This document shows positions 35,311 through 44,785 of a stretch of DNA of 64,000 nt, piece by piece (the stretch's first letter is position 1; every line of letters starts with the position of its first letter). The position numbers and the translations under genes were made by a program. The notes under the pieces were generated by a model. It had not been told where the DNA came from, searched no databases, and saw only the letters and a list, made by a program, of their open reading frames with translations. This DNA is from Glaciecola sp041380235 (GTDB lineage Bacteria > Pseudomonadota > Gammaproteobacteria > Enterobacterales > Alteromonadaceae): the NCBI RefSeq assembly GCF_041380235.1, contig NZ_JBGIYY010000007.1, positions 155,506 through 219,505 of the forward strand, read 5' to 3'.

Positions 35311-37302
35311 ATGTCATCACGCCGCGAACTCGCTAATGCTATCAGAGCCCTAAGTATGGACGCTGTTCAGCAAGCAAAATCTGGTCACCCTGGCGCCCCC
35401 ATGGGAATGGCGGATATTGCACAGGTTTTATGGTGTGACTATTTATCGCACAATCCGAAAAATCCTAATTGGGCCAACCGCGACCGCTTTATTTTATCTA
35501 ACGGTCACGGCTCTATGTTGCTTTACTCCTTGCTCCATCTTACCGGCTATGCTTTGCCAATCGAAGAGCTGAAACAGTTTCGTCAACTGCATTCAAAAAC
35601 ACCGGGTCATCCTGAGTATGGATATGCCCCAGGCGTAGAGACCACTACCGGCCCACTTGGGCAAGGTATTTCAAACGCGGTGGGTATGGCCTTAGCTGAA
35701 AAAGTTCTAGCCGCGCAGTTTAACCGCGACGATTTTGATATTGTTGATCATTACACTTATGCCTTTTTAGGCGATGGCTGCATGATGGAAGGGATTTCTC
35801 ATGAAACCTGTTCCATTGCGGGTACCTTAGGTTTAGGCAAGCTCATTGCTTTTTGGGATGATAACGGTATTTCGATTGACGGTGAGGTTGAAGCTTGGTT
35901 CAGTGATGACACACCTAAGCGATTTGAAGCATACGGATGGCATGTCATTGCTGATGTTGACGGACACGACCCAGAGCAAATTGCTAAAGCCCTTGAACAA
36001 GCAAAACAAGAAACGACTAAACCCACTTTGATTTGCTGTAAAACGACCATTGGATTTGGCTCGCCGAATAAGCAAGGTAAAGAAGATTGTCATGGCGCGC
36101 CACTGGGCGAAGATGAAATTGTGCTTACTCGCAAAGCGCTTGGTTGGACATATGGCCCGTTTGAAATTCCAGACGAGATTTATGCTGGTTGGGACGCTAG
36201 CAGTAAAGGCGAACAAGCCGAGACGGCATGGCAAGCATTGTTTGCGAAGTATCAACAGGCACACCCTGAATTAGCCAAGGAGTTTGTCCGTCGCAAAACC
36301 AATGTGCTACCAGACAATTGGCACAAAGATGTGACCAAATATATTCATGCTCTGCAGGATAACCCGCAGAATATCGCCACTCGCAAAGCCTCACAAAACA
36401 CTCTGAATGCCTATGGCCCGATGTTACCTGAACTACTTGGTGGTTCGGCAGACTTAGCCGGTTCAAACTTAACCATTTGGAGCGGTTCAAAAGGCGTGAC
36501 CAGTGAAGATGCCAGCGGAAATTACATATATTATGGTGTGCGTGAGTTCGGCATGTCGGCAATGATGAACGGCATTACACTCTACGGTGGCTTTAAAGCA
36601 TACGGCGCGACTTTCTTGATGTTTATGGAGTATGCCCGTAATGCCGTGCGCATGGCCGCTATCATGAAACAACCCGTTATTTTTGTGTATACCCACGACT
36701 CTATTGGCTTAGGCGAAGATGGCCCAACTCACCAACCGGTTGAACAATTGGTGGCCTTGCGATCTACGCCAAATTTAGATAACTGGCGTCCGTGCGACCA
36801 AGTCGAATCAGCGATTGCATGGAAAGCCGCGATTGAGCGCAGCGATGGCCCAACGACTTTAATATTCACACGCCAAGGCTTACCTCAGCAGGCGCGTAAT
36901 CCTCAGCAGTTATCAGATGCAGAGCGAGGCGGGTATACATTGGTCGACTGCGAAGGCACGCCAGATATTATCTTGATTGCCACTGGCTCAGAGGTGTATT
37001 TGGCCGTTGAAGCCGCTGAACAGTTAAGCGCACAAGGTAAGGCAGTAAGAGTGGTTTCCATGCCGTGTACCGACGTATTTGATAGGCAGTCGGCAAGTTA
37101 CAAAGAACAAGTGTTACCGGCTAGCGTTGTTAAACGCGTGGCTGTAGAGGCGCTAGCTAAGGATACATGGTACAAATATGTTGGCTTAAACGGTGCGGTA
37201 ATAGGCATGGATACCTTTGGAGAATCTGCGCCGGCTTCAGACTTGTTTAAGCACTTCAATATTACGACTGAAGCTGTAGTAAAAGCAGCATTGAGTTTAT
37301 AA
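35311..37302 (+). CDS. tkt: Transketolase
   Basis: A TPP enzyme of 663 residues (E. coli TktA 663) that moves two-carbon units between sugar phosphates. The N-terminal phrase is MDAVQQAKSGHPGAPMGMAD. The TPP/Mg motif is GDGCMMEGISHE through DDNGISIDG. The pyrimidine domain has YTHDSIGLGEDGPTHQPVEQ. AGGAG lies 7 bp before ATG 35311. It is the first gene of the row tkt-epd-pgk-fda and is divergent from metK. Confidence 0.98.
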   Translation: MSSRRELANAIRALSMDAVQQAKSGHPGAPMGMADIAQVLWCDYLSHNPKNPNWANRDRFILSNGHGSMLLYSLLHLTGYALPIEELKQFRQLHSKTPGHPEYGYAPGVETTTGPLGQGISNAVGMALAEKVLAAQFNRDDFDIVDHYTYAFLGDGCMMEGISHETCSIAGTLGLGKLIAFWDDNGISIDGEVEAWFSDDTPKRFEAYGWHVIADVDGHDPEQIAKALEQAKQETTKPTLICCKTTIGFGSPNKQGKEDCHGAPLGEDEIVLTRKALGWTYGPFEIPDEIYAGWDASSKGEQAETAWQALFAKYQQAHPELAKEFVRRKTNVLPDNWHKDVTKYIHALQDNPQNIATRKASQNTLNAYGPMLPELLGGSADLAGSNLTIWSGSKGVTSEDASGNYIYYGVREFGMSAMMNGITLYGGFKAYGATFLMFMEYARNAVRMAAIMKQPVIFVYTHDSIGLGEDGPTHQPVEQLVALRSTPNLDNWRPCDQVESAIAWKAAIERSDGPTTLIFTRQGLPQQARNPQQLSDAERGGYTLVDCEGTPDIILIATGSEVYLAVEAAEQLSAQGKAVRVVSMPCTDVFDRQSASYKEQVLPASVVKRVAVEALAKDTWYKYVGLNGAVIGMDTFGESAPASDLFKHFNITTEAVVKAALSL

Positions 37303-37354
37303 AAGCGCGTCAAATCACCTCAGGTTATTTGGTGCAAACAAAGGATAGCAACAC

Positions 37355-38383
37355 GTGCTTCGTATAGGCATAAATGGGTTTGGCCGAATCGGCCGCAGTG
37401 TATTGCGTGCTTTGTATGAAAATGGCATTGAAGATCGTCTTCAGGTTACCGTGATTAACGAGATTGCGGAGCCTGAGGCGATGGCGCATTTGCTAAAGTA
37501 TGACAGCACACACGGCCGCTTTAAGCACCAAGTCACACATCTTAAAACAGACCAAAAAAATAAGTTGATCGTCGGTCAAGACGAGATTTCGGTACTGCAT
37601 CATCACCGCCTACAAGACATAGATTGGGCTGCGCATGATGTTGATATCGTGCTTGAGTGCACAGGTTTCTATGCCACTGCCGAGGATGCACAGGTGCATA
37701 TTGCCAATGGCGCAAAGAAGGTGTTGTTTTCGCAGCCATGTGGCCAAGATATGGATATAACGATCATTTATGGGGTCAATCATTTAGATCTTGAGCCAAA
37801 GCATACTGTGGTGTCTAACGGGTCGTGCACTACCAACTGCATTGTGCCGGTGATTCAGGCCTTAGATAATGCCTTTGGTGTTGAAAGTGGCACGATCACC
37901 ACGATTCATTCGTCGATGCACGATCAACAGGTAATCGATGCTTATCATCCTGATTTACGGCTAACTAGAGCGGCAAGCCAGTCTATTATTCCAGTAGATA
38001 CCAAACTTGCGCGCGGTATTGAGCGCATATTGCCCAAGTTTGCGGGTAAGTTTGAAGCCATTGCGGTGCGTGTGCCCACTATTAACGTTACCGCAATGGA
38101 TTTAAGCGTGACGCTTCGCGATAAAGTTAATGTTGCGCAAGTAAACAGTATACTTGCAAATGCCTCTAAGGATTTCCCGCCAAATATTATTGACTACACT
38201 GAAGAGCCGCTGGTGTCGGTAGATTTTAATCACGACCCGCATTCTTGTATTGTAGACGGCACCCAAACACGGGTCAGTCATAAACAGTTGGTAAAAACGC
38301 TAGTATGGTGTGACAACGAATGGGGCTTTGCGAATCGAATGATTGATACTGCACTGCAGATGCACGCGGTAGGATACAAATAA
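37355..38383 (+). CDS. epd: Erythrose-4-phosphate dehydrogenase
   Basis: A GAPDH-family enzyme of 342 residues that oxidises erythrose-4-phosphate to 4-phosphoerythronate, on the route to PLP. The NAD motif is GINGFGRIGRSVLRAL; the active-site Cys158 lies in SNGSCTTNC. The position between tkt and pgk, the family-typical H/D changes around FSQPCGQDMDITIIYG, and the lack of the usual GapA motif SAPSKD point to Epd rather than glycolytic GapA. It starts at GTG 37355, preceded by AAAGGAT. Confidence 0.93.
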   Translation: MLRIGINGFGRIGRSVLRALYENGIEDRLQVTVINEIAEPEAMAHLLKYDSTHGRFKHQVTHLKTDQKNKLIVGQDEISVLHHHRLQDIDWAAHDVDIVLECTGFYATAEDAQVHIANGAKKVLFSQPCGQDMDITIIYGVNHLDLEPKHTVVSNGSCTTNCIVPVIQALDNAFGVESGTITTIHSSMHDQQVIDAYHPDLRLTRAASQSIIPVDTKLARGIERILPKFAGKFEAIAVRVPTINVTAMDLSVTLRDKVNVAQVNSILANASKDFPPNIIDYTEEPLVSVDFNHDPHSCIVDGTQTRVSHKQLVKTLVWCDNEWGFANRMIDTALQMHAVGYK

Positions 38384-38401
38384 CTGACTTAGGAGGCTGA
38401 C

Positions 38402-39577
38402 ATGCCAATTCAAGCAATGACTAACTGCGATTTACACAATAAACGCGTGTTGATCAGACAAGACTTAAATGTACCAATTAAAGATGGTGTGATCACTTCT
38501 GATGCCAGGTTAAGGGCCTCTCTTCCAACTATTCAAAGCGCGCTAAAGCAGGGCGCTGCAGTCTTAATTATGTCGCATTTGGGCCGACCCACTGAAGGTA
38601 AGTATGAGTCTGAATTTTCGCTGCAGCCCATTGCGAACTATTTGTCTGAGCACTTAGGGGTAAAGGTAAACTTTGTTGCTGACTACTTAGGCAAAGCCGA
38701 GGTTTCTGCCCCAGTGGGTGAGGTAACACTGCTTGAAAATGTGCGCTTTAATCAGGGTGAAAAAAGCAACGATGACGTTCTGTCTAAACAATATGCGAGC
38801 CTGTGCGACGTGTTTGTAATGGATGCATTTGGCACTGCGCATCGTGCCCAAGCAAGTACACATGGCGTGGCCAAATTTGCCGAGCAAGCCTGCGCAGGAC
38901 CTCTTTTAGACGCTGAGTTAACCGCATTATCAAAAGCCTTAGATAATCCAAAGCGCCCCCTTGTTGCTATTGTTGGCGGTTCAAAGGTGTCTACCAAATT
39001 AACCGTGCTAGCGACCCTAGCGAATAAAGTTGACCAACTTATCGTTGGTGGTGGTATTGCCAATACATTTATTGCTGCGCAAGGTCATGGCGTGGGTAAA
39101 TCATTGGTTGAAACGAGTCTAATAGATGAAGCAAAGCGCTTGACCGATTTGGCCAAACAGCGCGGCGGTGAAATACCCATCCCGACGGATGTCGTAGTGG
39201 GTAAAGAATTTTCTGAAACAGCTGAAGCGATGGTTAAGTCGGTTGATTCGGTTGACGCTGATGATATGATTTTTGATATTGGCCCGCAAACTGCTCAGTA
39301 TCTTGCTGATATTTTAAAAAATGCGGGCACAATTGTGTGGAACGGCCCGGTTGGTGTATTTGAATTTGATCAATTTGGTGAAGGCACCAAGGCTATCGGT
39401 CAAGCGATAGCAGATAGCCAAGCCTTTTCGATTGCTGGCGGCGGTGACACCCTAGCAGCCGTAGATAAATATGGCATTGCTGACAAAGTATCCTATATTT
39501 CTACAGGAGGAGGGGCCTTTTTAGAATTTTTAGAAGGCAAAGAGCTCCCGGCTGTGGCAATATTAAACAGACCTTAA
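38402..39577 (+). CDS. pgk: Phosphoglycerate kinase
   Basis: A glycolytic enzyme of 391 residues that transfers phosphate between 1,3-bisphosphoglycerate and ADP. Signatures: KRVLIRQDLNVPIKDG, MSHLGRPTEGKY, LLENVRFNQGEK, and the C-terminal nucleotide loop SIAGGGDTLAAVDKYG followed by YISTGGGAFLEFLEG. A full AGGAGG lies 5 bp before ATG 38402. It is 18 bp behind epd. A separate promoter follows for the aldolase. Confidence 0.98.
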   Translation: MPIQAMTNCDLHNKRVLIRQDLNVPIKDGVITSDARLRASLPTIQSALKQGAAVLIMSHLGRPTEGKYESEFSLQPIANYLSEHLGVKVNFVADYLGKAEVSAPVGEVTLLENVRFNQGEKSNDDVLSKQYASLCDVFVMDAFGTAHRAQASTHGVAKFAEQACAGPLLDAELTALSKALDNPKRPLVAIVGGSKVSTKLTVLATLANKVDQLIVGGGIANTFIAAQGHGVGKSLVETSLIDEAKRLTDLAKQRGGEIPIPTDVVVGKEFSETAEAMVKSVDSVDADDMIFDIGPQTAQYLADILKNAGTIVWNGPVGVFEFDQFGEGTKAIGQAIADSQAFSIAGGGDTLAAVDKYGIADKVSYISTGGGAFLEFLEGKELPAVAILNRP

Positions 39578-39582
39578 TCGTA

Positions 39583-39610
39583 TTGATAGCGCTTTGATAC
39601 GCGTTATAAT
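39583..39610 (+). promoter_or_regulatory. Sigma-70 type promoter before the aldolase gene
   Basis: TTGATA (39583-39588) and a perfect TATAAT (39605-39610) are separated by 16 bp, about 50 bp upstream of the aldolase start codon. Confidence 0.7.
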
Positions 39611-39661
39611 GACACCTACCAATGTAGTAGACAAAACTTAAGACATAAGGACACACCGACA

Positions 39662-40561
39662 ATGACGACGCAAGCACAGCAAGACATGTTAGCCAAAGTA
39701 AAACAAGAAGTGGGTTTTATTGCGGCATTGGATCAAAGTGGCGGCAGCACCCCCAAAGCCCTTGGGCTTTATGGTGTAGATGAAAGTGCCTATAGCAATG
39801 ACGAGGAAATGTTTGCTTGTGTTCACGCTATGCGTACCCGCATTGTTACCAGTCCTGCGTTTGACGGCAAGCGCGTGTTAGGCGCGATATTGTTTGAAAA
39901 TACGCTCGATAGAGATATTGAAGGCAAATCTAGCGCCAGGTACCTATGGCAAGAAAAGCACGTGGTGCCATTTTTAAAAGTAGACAAAGGCTTGGCCGAC
40001 GAAGTAAATGGCACGCAAGTCATGAAGGCTATGCCAGACCTAGACGCTTTACTAGCTAAGGCCAATGCGCAAGATGTATTTGGCACTAAAATGCGTTCGG
40101 TGGTTAAACTTGCTAATGCACAAGGAATCGAAGCGGTAGTCGCTCAGCAATTTGAAGTGGGTAAGCAGATCATGGCTGCTGGCTTAGTACCGATTATTGA
40201 GCCTGAGGTGGATATTAATAGCCCTGAAAAAGCCTCAGCAGAAGCCATTTTGAAAGAAAGATTGATCGCACATCTCAATACCCTCGCAGCCGATCAGTTA
40301 GTCATGTTAAAACTTACTTTGCCCGAGCAAGCGGGTTTTTACCAAGACTGTATCGACCACCCGAATGTCCTAAAAGTGGTTGCCTTGTCGGGTGGATACT
40401 CAAGAGATGTCGCGAATAAACGTCTTAGTGAAAATAAGCAGATGATCGCAAGCTTTTCACGAGCCTTAACCGAAGGCTTGAGTGCACAGCAGTCTGATGA
40501 TGAGTTTAACCACACTATGGACGCTACTATCCAAGCAATCTATGATGCTTCTGCTACCTAA
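39662..40561 (+). CDS. fda: Class I fructose-bisphosphate aldolase
   Basis: Splits fructose-1,6-bisphosphate into two triose phosphates through a lysine Schiff base. The 299-residue protein has GFIAALDQSGGSTPKAL, RTRIVTSPAF, VPFLKVDKGLADE, VPIIEPEVDIN, and the Schiff-base region LVMLKLTLPEQ, and closely resembles the short class I aldolase of Staphylococcus (Fda). E. coli has a class II, zinc-dependent enzyme (FbaA) at the same place behind pgk, so the aldolase class differs while the gene position is kept. It has its own promoter. Whether a class II enzyme exists elsewhere is not visible. Confidence 0.93.
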   Translation: MTTQAQQDMLAKVKQEVGFIAALDQSGGSTPKALGLYGVDESAYSNDEEMFACVHAMRTRIVTSPAFDGKRVLGAILFENTLDRDIEGKSSARYLWQEKHVVPFLKVDKGLADEVNGTQVMKAMPDLDALLAKANAQDVFGTKMRSVVKLANAQGIEAVVAQQFEVGKQIMAAGLVPIIEPEVDINSPEKASAEAILKERLIAHLNTLAADQLVMLKLTLPEQAGFYQDCIDHPNVLKVVALSGGYSRDVANKRLSENKQMIASFSRALTEGLSAQQSDDEFNHTMDATIQAIYDASAT

Positions 40562-40583
40562 AAGCTGACTGAAAAGTTGAGCT

Positions 40584-40611
40584 AAAAGTTGACTGCTATC
40601 TGGCAGTCAAC
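40584..40611 (-). terminator. Terminator of the ppk-ppx transcript
   Basis: On the minus strand the 9-bp stem GTTGACTGC/GCAGTCAAC (40603-40611 with 40588-40596) overlaps the ppx stop and is followed by TTTT. It also separates ppx from the convergent aldolase gene. Confidence 0.7.
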
Positions 40612-42122
40612 GTGATTTCTATTTGCTTCAAGTAGTGCATCTCTTTTTCTAAGTCGGCACTTAACAATGCGTTAGCAGATAAGGTCTGCTCATTGAATAT
40701 CAATTCAAGCTTGCCTTCTTTTGCTAAGCATCGACTTAAAATGTCGTTTGAGACCTGGCGATTTACATTTAATAGAATTCCGAGCCTTAAAATAGCAAGC
40801 ATTCTGGTGATGCAAATTTCGGTGTATTCAATACTGCTTGGCAGTTCTGTGGCTACGATCTTTTTGCGATGAAAGCGAACAAGCGACGCCATTACTCGTT
40901 GTTGATCTTGGTTAAACCCGGGTAAATCAGAATTAGAGAGAATGTAGCCGGAGTGTTTTTGAATCCCTCTTGAATTGACTTGCAATCCTATCTCATGCAA
41001 AAGCGCAGACCACCCTAACATAAACCGAAATTTTGCGTCGGTGAGCTGCCATTCAAGCTTGACCTGATTGTAGATAAACATGCAGGTGTTGAGTACCTTG
41101 TGCGCATATTGCGTATCAACGTCATAGCGTGTGGCCAAACTTTGCGCGGTTCTCACCCTCACATTTTGCGAGGTCTGTTTGCCCTGTAACTCGGCTAATA
41201 CACCTTCTCTCAATGCAGCTTGAGAGATTTCAACTTCCTTTAAATTTAGGGATTGAAAAATCGCTAGCATGATACACAAGCCTGGCACAAAAACCGCCTT
41301 ACGGTCTTCTGTTAAACCTTCAAAGTCGAGTTGATCGCAATGGCCTTTTTCGATACTCCTAGCCACTAGCAACTGTAAGTCATGCTGATTGAAAGGCAGC
41401 ATTTGCTCGTTTTGGTTTGGGTGCGCCACCATAGAAATGGCTTTTGCAGTACCCGAACTTGCAATGCTCCGCTGCCAGTGGAACTCGCGTAAATTTGCGC
41501 ATGCTAACTCGAGGTCTTGCTGGGCTGCGGTAATGGCTTTTTCCACAGCAGAACGGGTAATTTTGCCCTCTGGGAAAAATCGTTTTTGATAGCTTACACA
41601 ACCCATTTGAACACTTTTACACAACTGCGGTGCACTACTTTTTCCAACGGCAAACTCCGTAGAGCCGCCGCCAATATCAATAATAAGTCTGCTGCCTTCG
41701 GTACTGCTGTTGCTGGCAATGCCCACATAAATCAATCTGGCTTCTTCAGCGCCAGAGATAATTTCAATGGGAAACGGAAAAACTGTTCGCGCTCGCTTTA
41801 AAAATGCATTGGCATTTTTTGCTCTGCGCAGGGTATGTGTCGCAACGATGCGTATTGAATCCCCCGTCACTCCTGAGAGACTCTCAACCATACTTTCAAG
41901 GGTATCGAGCCCTCTTTGCATAGCCTCTTCAGACAAGTGAGACTTTTCGTCCAGTCCATCTGCCAATCTAACTTTATGCTTTACCCTATTTACCACTTGG
42001 ACGGCATCAGCGACCACTCTTGCGACCACTAGGTGGAAGCTATTTGAGCCAATATCAAGAGCGGCGATGGTTTCGGTGGTGCGTTGTTCCGTACTATCAA
42101 AAATTTGATATAGGTTTTGCAA
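40596..42122 (-). CDS. ppx: Exopolyphosphatase (Ppx/GppA family)
   Basis: Releases phosphate from the ends of polyphosphate. At 508 residues it matches E. coli Ppx (513). The sugar-kinase/Hsp70-like phosphate motif is AALDIGSNSFHLVVARV; IDIGGGSTEFAVG is the second motif. The C-terminal HD-like domain includes LHEIGLQVNSRGIQKHSGYI. The only plausible start is TTG 42122, directly after the ppk stop codon, so translation is coupled to ppk. Ppx and GppA are related; the position behind ppk favours Ppx. Confidence 0.94.
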   Translation of the reverse strand: MQNLYQIFDSTEQRTTETIAALDIGSNSFHLVVARVVADAVQVVNRVKHKVRLADGLDEKSHLSEEAMQRGLDTLESMVESLSGVTGDSIRIVATHTLRRAKNANAFLKRARTVFPFPIEIISGAEEARLIYVGIASNSSTEGSRLIIDIGGGSTEFAVGKSSAPQLCKSVQMGCVSYQKRFFPEGKITRSAVEKAITAAQQDLELACANLREFHWQRSIASSGTAKAISMVAHPNQNEQMLPFNQHDLQLLVARSIEKGHCDQLDFEGLTEDRKAVFVPGLCIMLAIFQSLNLKEVEISQAALREGVLAELQGKQTSQNVRVRTAQSLATRYDVDTQYAHKVLNTCMFIYNQVKLEWQLTDAKFRFMLGWSALLHEIGLQVNSRGIQKHSGYILSNSDLPGFNQDQQRVMASLVRFHRKKIVATELPSSIEYTEICITRMLAILRLGILLNVNRQVSNDILSRCLAKEGKLELIFNEQTLSANALLSADLEKEMHYLKQIEITLTAR

Positions 42123-44192
42123 TTAGTTGGCCTCTTTGGCGGATAGGTACTTGTGGATTTCTATTTGTGAGCGTAGCTTTTTCCGATTGCCACGTTTTAC
42201 GTATGCGTTCGACTGCGCTTCATCGATAATACGGGCTTTTAGCGTATCTTTAAACTGTAGTTCCAAAATATCTAAAATCATTTGACGGGCGTCAGGATCA
42301 TTTACCGGGCAGCCAACCTCAATACGATAGTCCATATTGCGCGTCATCCAATCGGCAGATGAAATATATATTTTTCTATCGCCGCCGTTTTCAAAGACCA
42401 TGATACGCGGATGTTCTAAGAAACGGTCTACGATACTGATAATTTCTATATTTTCACTCATGCCTTTAACACCCGGTATTAAAGAGCACATACCGCGGAT
42501 GATACCGCGTATTTTTACGCCGGACTGCGATGCACGATATAAATCATCAATCAGCTCGGAGTCTACCAAGTTATTTATTTTAAACGTTATCTGCGCAAAA
42601 TGTCCCTCAGTGCTGCGCTGAATTTCTTGGCGAATGAGCGATTGAATCTTACTGCGTGCATTAATAGGTGACACCTGCAGTTGATTAAATCTGACCTTTT
42701 TATATGGATTTTGAATCATGTCCATTACTTGAATCGCTTCAAGTGCGAGCTCATCGTCGCAGGTAAACAGCGACAGGTCGGTGTATATTTTGGCAGTCTT
42801 TTCGTTGAAGTTACCCGTGCCAAAATGGGTGTAGTGTTTCATTTTGCCGCGCTCTTCACGAGTGACGATACACAGCTTACTGTGTATTTTAACGCTAGGG
42901 TTACCAAGCACCACTTTTATGCCTGCATCGGTCATGCGCTTGGACCAAGCGATATTGTTTTCTTCGTCAAATCGCGCTCTTAGTTCCACCACCACAGTGA
43001 CTTTCTTACCATTGTCTACCGCATCGACCAATGAACTAATAATGCGAGATTGTGAAGCAACGCGATAGATGTTTAAGCGAATATGTTTAACCTGTGGGTC
43101 AAAGGCGGCTTGGCGAACAAATTCGGTAAAGTGTAAAAAGTCGTGGTAAGGGTAATACAATAAAATATCTTGCTTGGCGATAGCATCAAAGACGGTGTCG
43201 TATTGAACAAAGGATTTGTTTCGTAAACGCGGCAAAGGTTTGTGCTCAAGGTAAGCACGGCCAACATTAGGAAAGCTAATAAAGTCTTTGAAATTACGAT
43301 AATGACCAGCGCTTTGGATGGTATCAATGTTGGATATTCGTAAGCGCTTTCGTAGATCATTGATCATTTCATTGGGCATGCCTTTGTCATGGATAATCCG
43401 CACCGGCTCTGCTATTAGTCGCTGCTTCATGCTTTCTGACATTTTCTCAACGTAGCTTTCATCAATCTCATCATTAATGGAGTATTCGGCATCGCGGGTG
43501 ATTTTGAAAGAATATGCTTCTGCGGTTTCAAATCGCACAAAGCCTTTAAATATTTCTTCTACGCATAGCTTTATCACATCATCGAGTAATATGATCTGTT
43601 TCTTAATTTTGCTGCTTTGGGTGGGTAGCACCACAAAACGATTAGTTTGGTTGGTGGGTATTTCTACCACGGCATATTTGGTGTTTCGGCCTGGCCGATA
43701 TAGCGCTACATCCAAGTACACCGAACTATCGTTTAAACGCTGTATAAGCTCTACTTTGTTATCTAGAAGGATGGGCGCAACGTGCAACAGCACATTGTTT
43801 CGAAAGTAATTTTTGACCCATTCTATTTGTTTTTCATCGAGCTGTTGATAGCCCAAAATATGGATGTTGTAGCGCTTTAATTCTTTGGTAACGGTTTTGT
43901 GTACATTATCAAATTGGGCAGAAAGCACTTTCACGCGCTGCTGAATTTGATGCAGCAAGTCAATCAGCTCCTCTGCGGTAGTTAGGTCGCCATCATTTTG
44001 CGAAATTGTAATCAAGCGTTTTACGTCGGCCACTCTGACGCGGTAAAACTCATCAAGATTATTACTGTAAATACCTAAAAAACGAAATCGTTCAATCAGT
44101 GGGGTATTGGTGTCAGCGGCTTCTTGCAGTACTCGTTCATTAAAAGAGAGCCAACTCAACTCCTTTGGAAAGTACATATTTTTGCTTGGCAC
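42123..44192 (-). CDS. ppk1: Polyphosphate kinase 1
   Basis: Builds polyphosphate from ATP. At 689 residues the length is that of E. coli Ppk (688). The N-terminal domain begins FPKELSWLSFNERVLQEA. The two phospholipase-D-like catalytic parts contain KIHSKLCIV and HYTHFGTGNFNEKTAKIYTD, including the conserved catalytic His residues. It forms a two-gene unit with ppx and lies next to the pst/pit phosphate transport genes, a region devoted to phosphate storage and uptake. Confidence 0.97.
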   Translation of the reverse strand: MPSKNMYFPKELSWLSFNERVLQEAADTNTPLIERFRFLGIYSNNLDEFYRVRVADVKRLITISQNDGDLTTAEELIDLLHQIQQRVKVLSAQFDNVHKTVTKELKRYNIHILGYQQLDEKQIEWVKNYFRNNVLLHVAPILLDNKVELIQRLNDSSVYLDVALYRPGRNTKYAVVEIPTNQTNRFVVLPTQSSKIKKQIILLDDVIKLCVEEIFKGFVRFETAEAYSFKITRDAEYSINDEIDESYVEKMSESMKQRLIAEPVRIIHDKGMPNEMINDLRKRLRISNIDTIQSAGHYRNFKDFISFPNVGRAYLEHKPLPRLRNKSFVQYDTVFDAIAKQDILLYYPYHDFLHFTEFVRQAAFDPQVKHIRLNIYRVASQSRIISSLVDAVDNGKKVTVVVELRARFDEENNIAWSKRMTDAGIKVVLGNPSVKIHSKLCIVTREERGKMKHYTHFGTGNFNEKTAKIYTDLSLFTCDDELALEAIQVMDMIQNPYKKVRFNQLQVSPINARSKIQSLIRQEIQRSTEGHFAQITFKINNLVDSELIDDLYRASQSGVKIRGIIRGMCSLIPGVKGMSENIEIISIVDRFLEHPRIMVFENGGDRKIYISSADWMTRNMDYRIEVGCPVNDPDARQMILDILELQFKDTLKARIIDEAQSNAYVKRGNRKKLRSQIEIHKYLSAKEAN

Positions 44193-44204
44193 GTCGATTC
44201 TACC

Positions 44205-44708
44205 TTATTTAAATTCTACAACTAGGTCATCTGTGATTTGCTCAAGGGCTTCCTTCACATCGTCTATGTTCATCTTATCATCACACGCTAAAGTCATTTC
44301 GGCAGTAAATATAGGGCTCCCCCAATTTGGTGCGCTCTCGCAAGAAGTCTCCATTTCTTTAATGCTGACGTTAAGATTAGTCAGGCTGTGGCTAATATCG
44401 TTCACTATACCTTGGCGATCATTGCCGGTTACCGTGAGCTCTAATATCTGGTTGTTGCCGGTATCGTCAATAGAGGCGGGCACTAAGGTAATTTGGAGAC
44501 TCGACAGAGTATGGCAAGCTTGTATTAATGCATTGTGGTTTTCTTTGGCCAGCATCACCTCAACAAAGCCGGCAAAATGACCAGATAAGTGACAAAAGCT
44601 GCTTTTCATCCAATTGCCGTCGGCGTCTTTGATACACTTTGCTATTTCTTGCACCAATCCAGGTTTATCTTTTCCTACCACGCTTAGCACCATCGCCTGC
44701 ATATTCAT
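44205..44708 (-). CDS. GcvR-like ACT domain protein
   Basis: A 168-residue protein with two ACT domains: VLSVVGKDKPGLVQEIAKC in the first and LTVTGNDRQGIVNDISHSL in the second. This layout matches the glycine cleavage system repressor GcvR, which acts by binding GcvA. No gcv genes are in the window, so the exact role is uncertain. ATG 44708 is preceded by AAGG. It lies 12 bp upstream of ppk on the same strand and may share its transcript. Confidence 0.8.
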   Translation of the reverse strand: MNMQAMVLSVVGKDKPGLVQEIAKCIKDADGNWMKSSFCHLSGHFAGFVEVMLAKENHNALIQACHTLSSLQITLVPASIDDTGNNQILELTVTGNDRQGIVNDISHSLTNLNVSIKEMETSCESAPNWGSPIFTAEMTLACDDKMNIDDVKEALEQITDDLVVEFK

Positions 44709-44785
44709 TACCTTTTTATTTGATTCGTATAGCATTATCGCCAACAATATTGCATTCTTATGAATCATAAATCAAAACTGTACCT

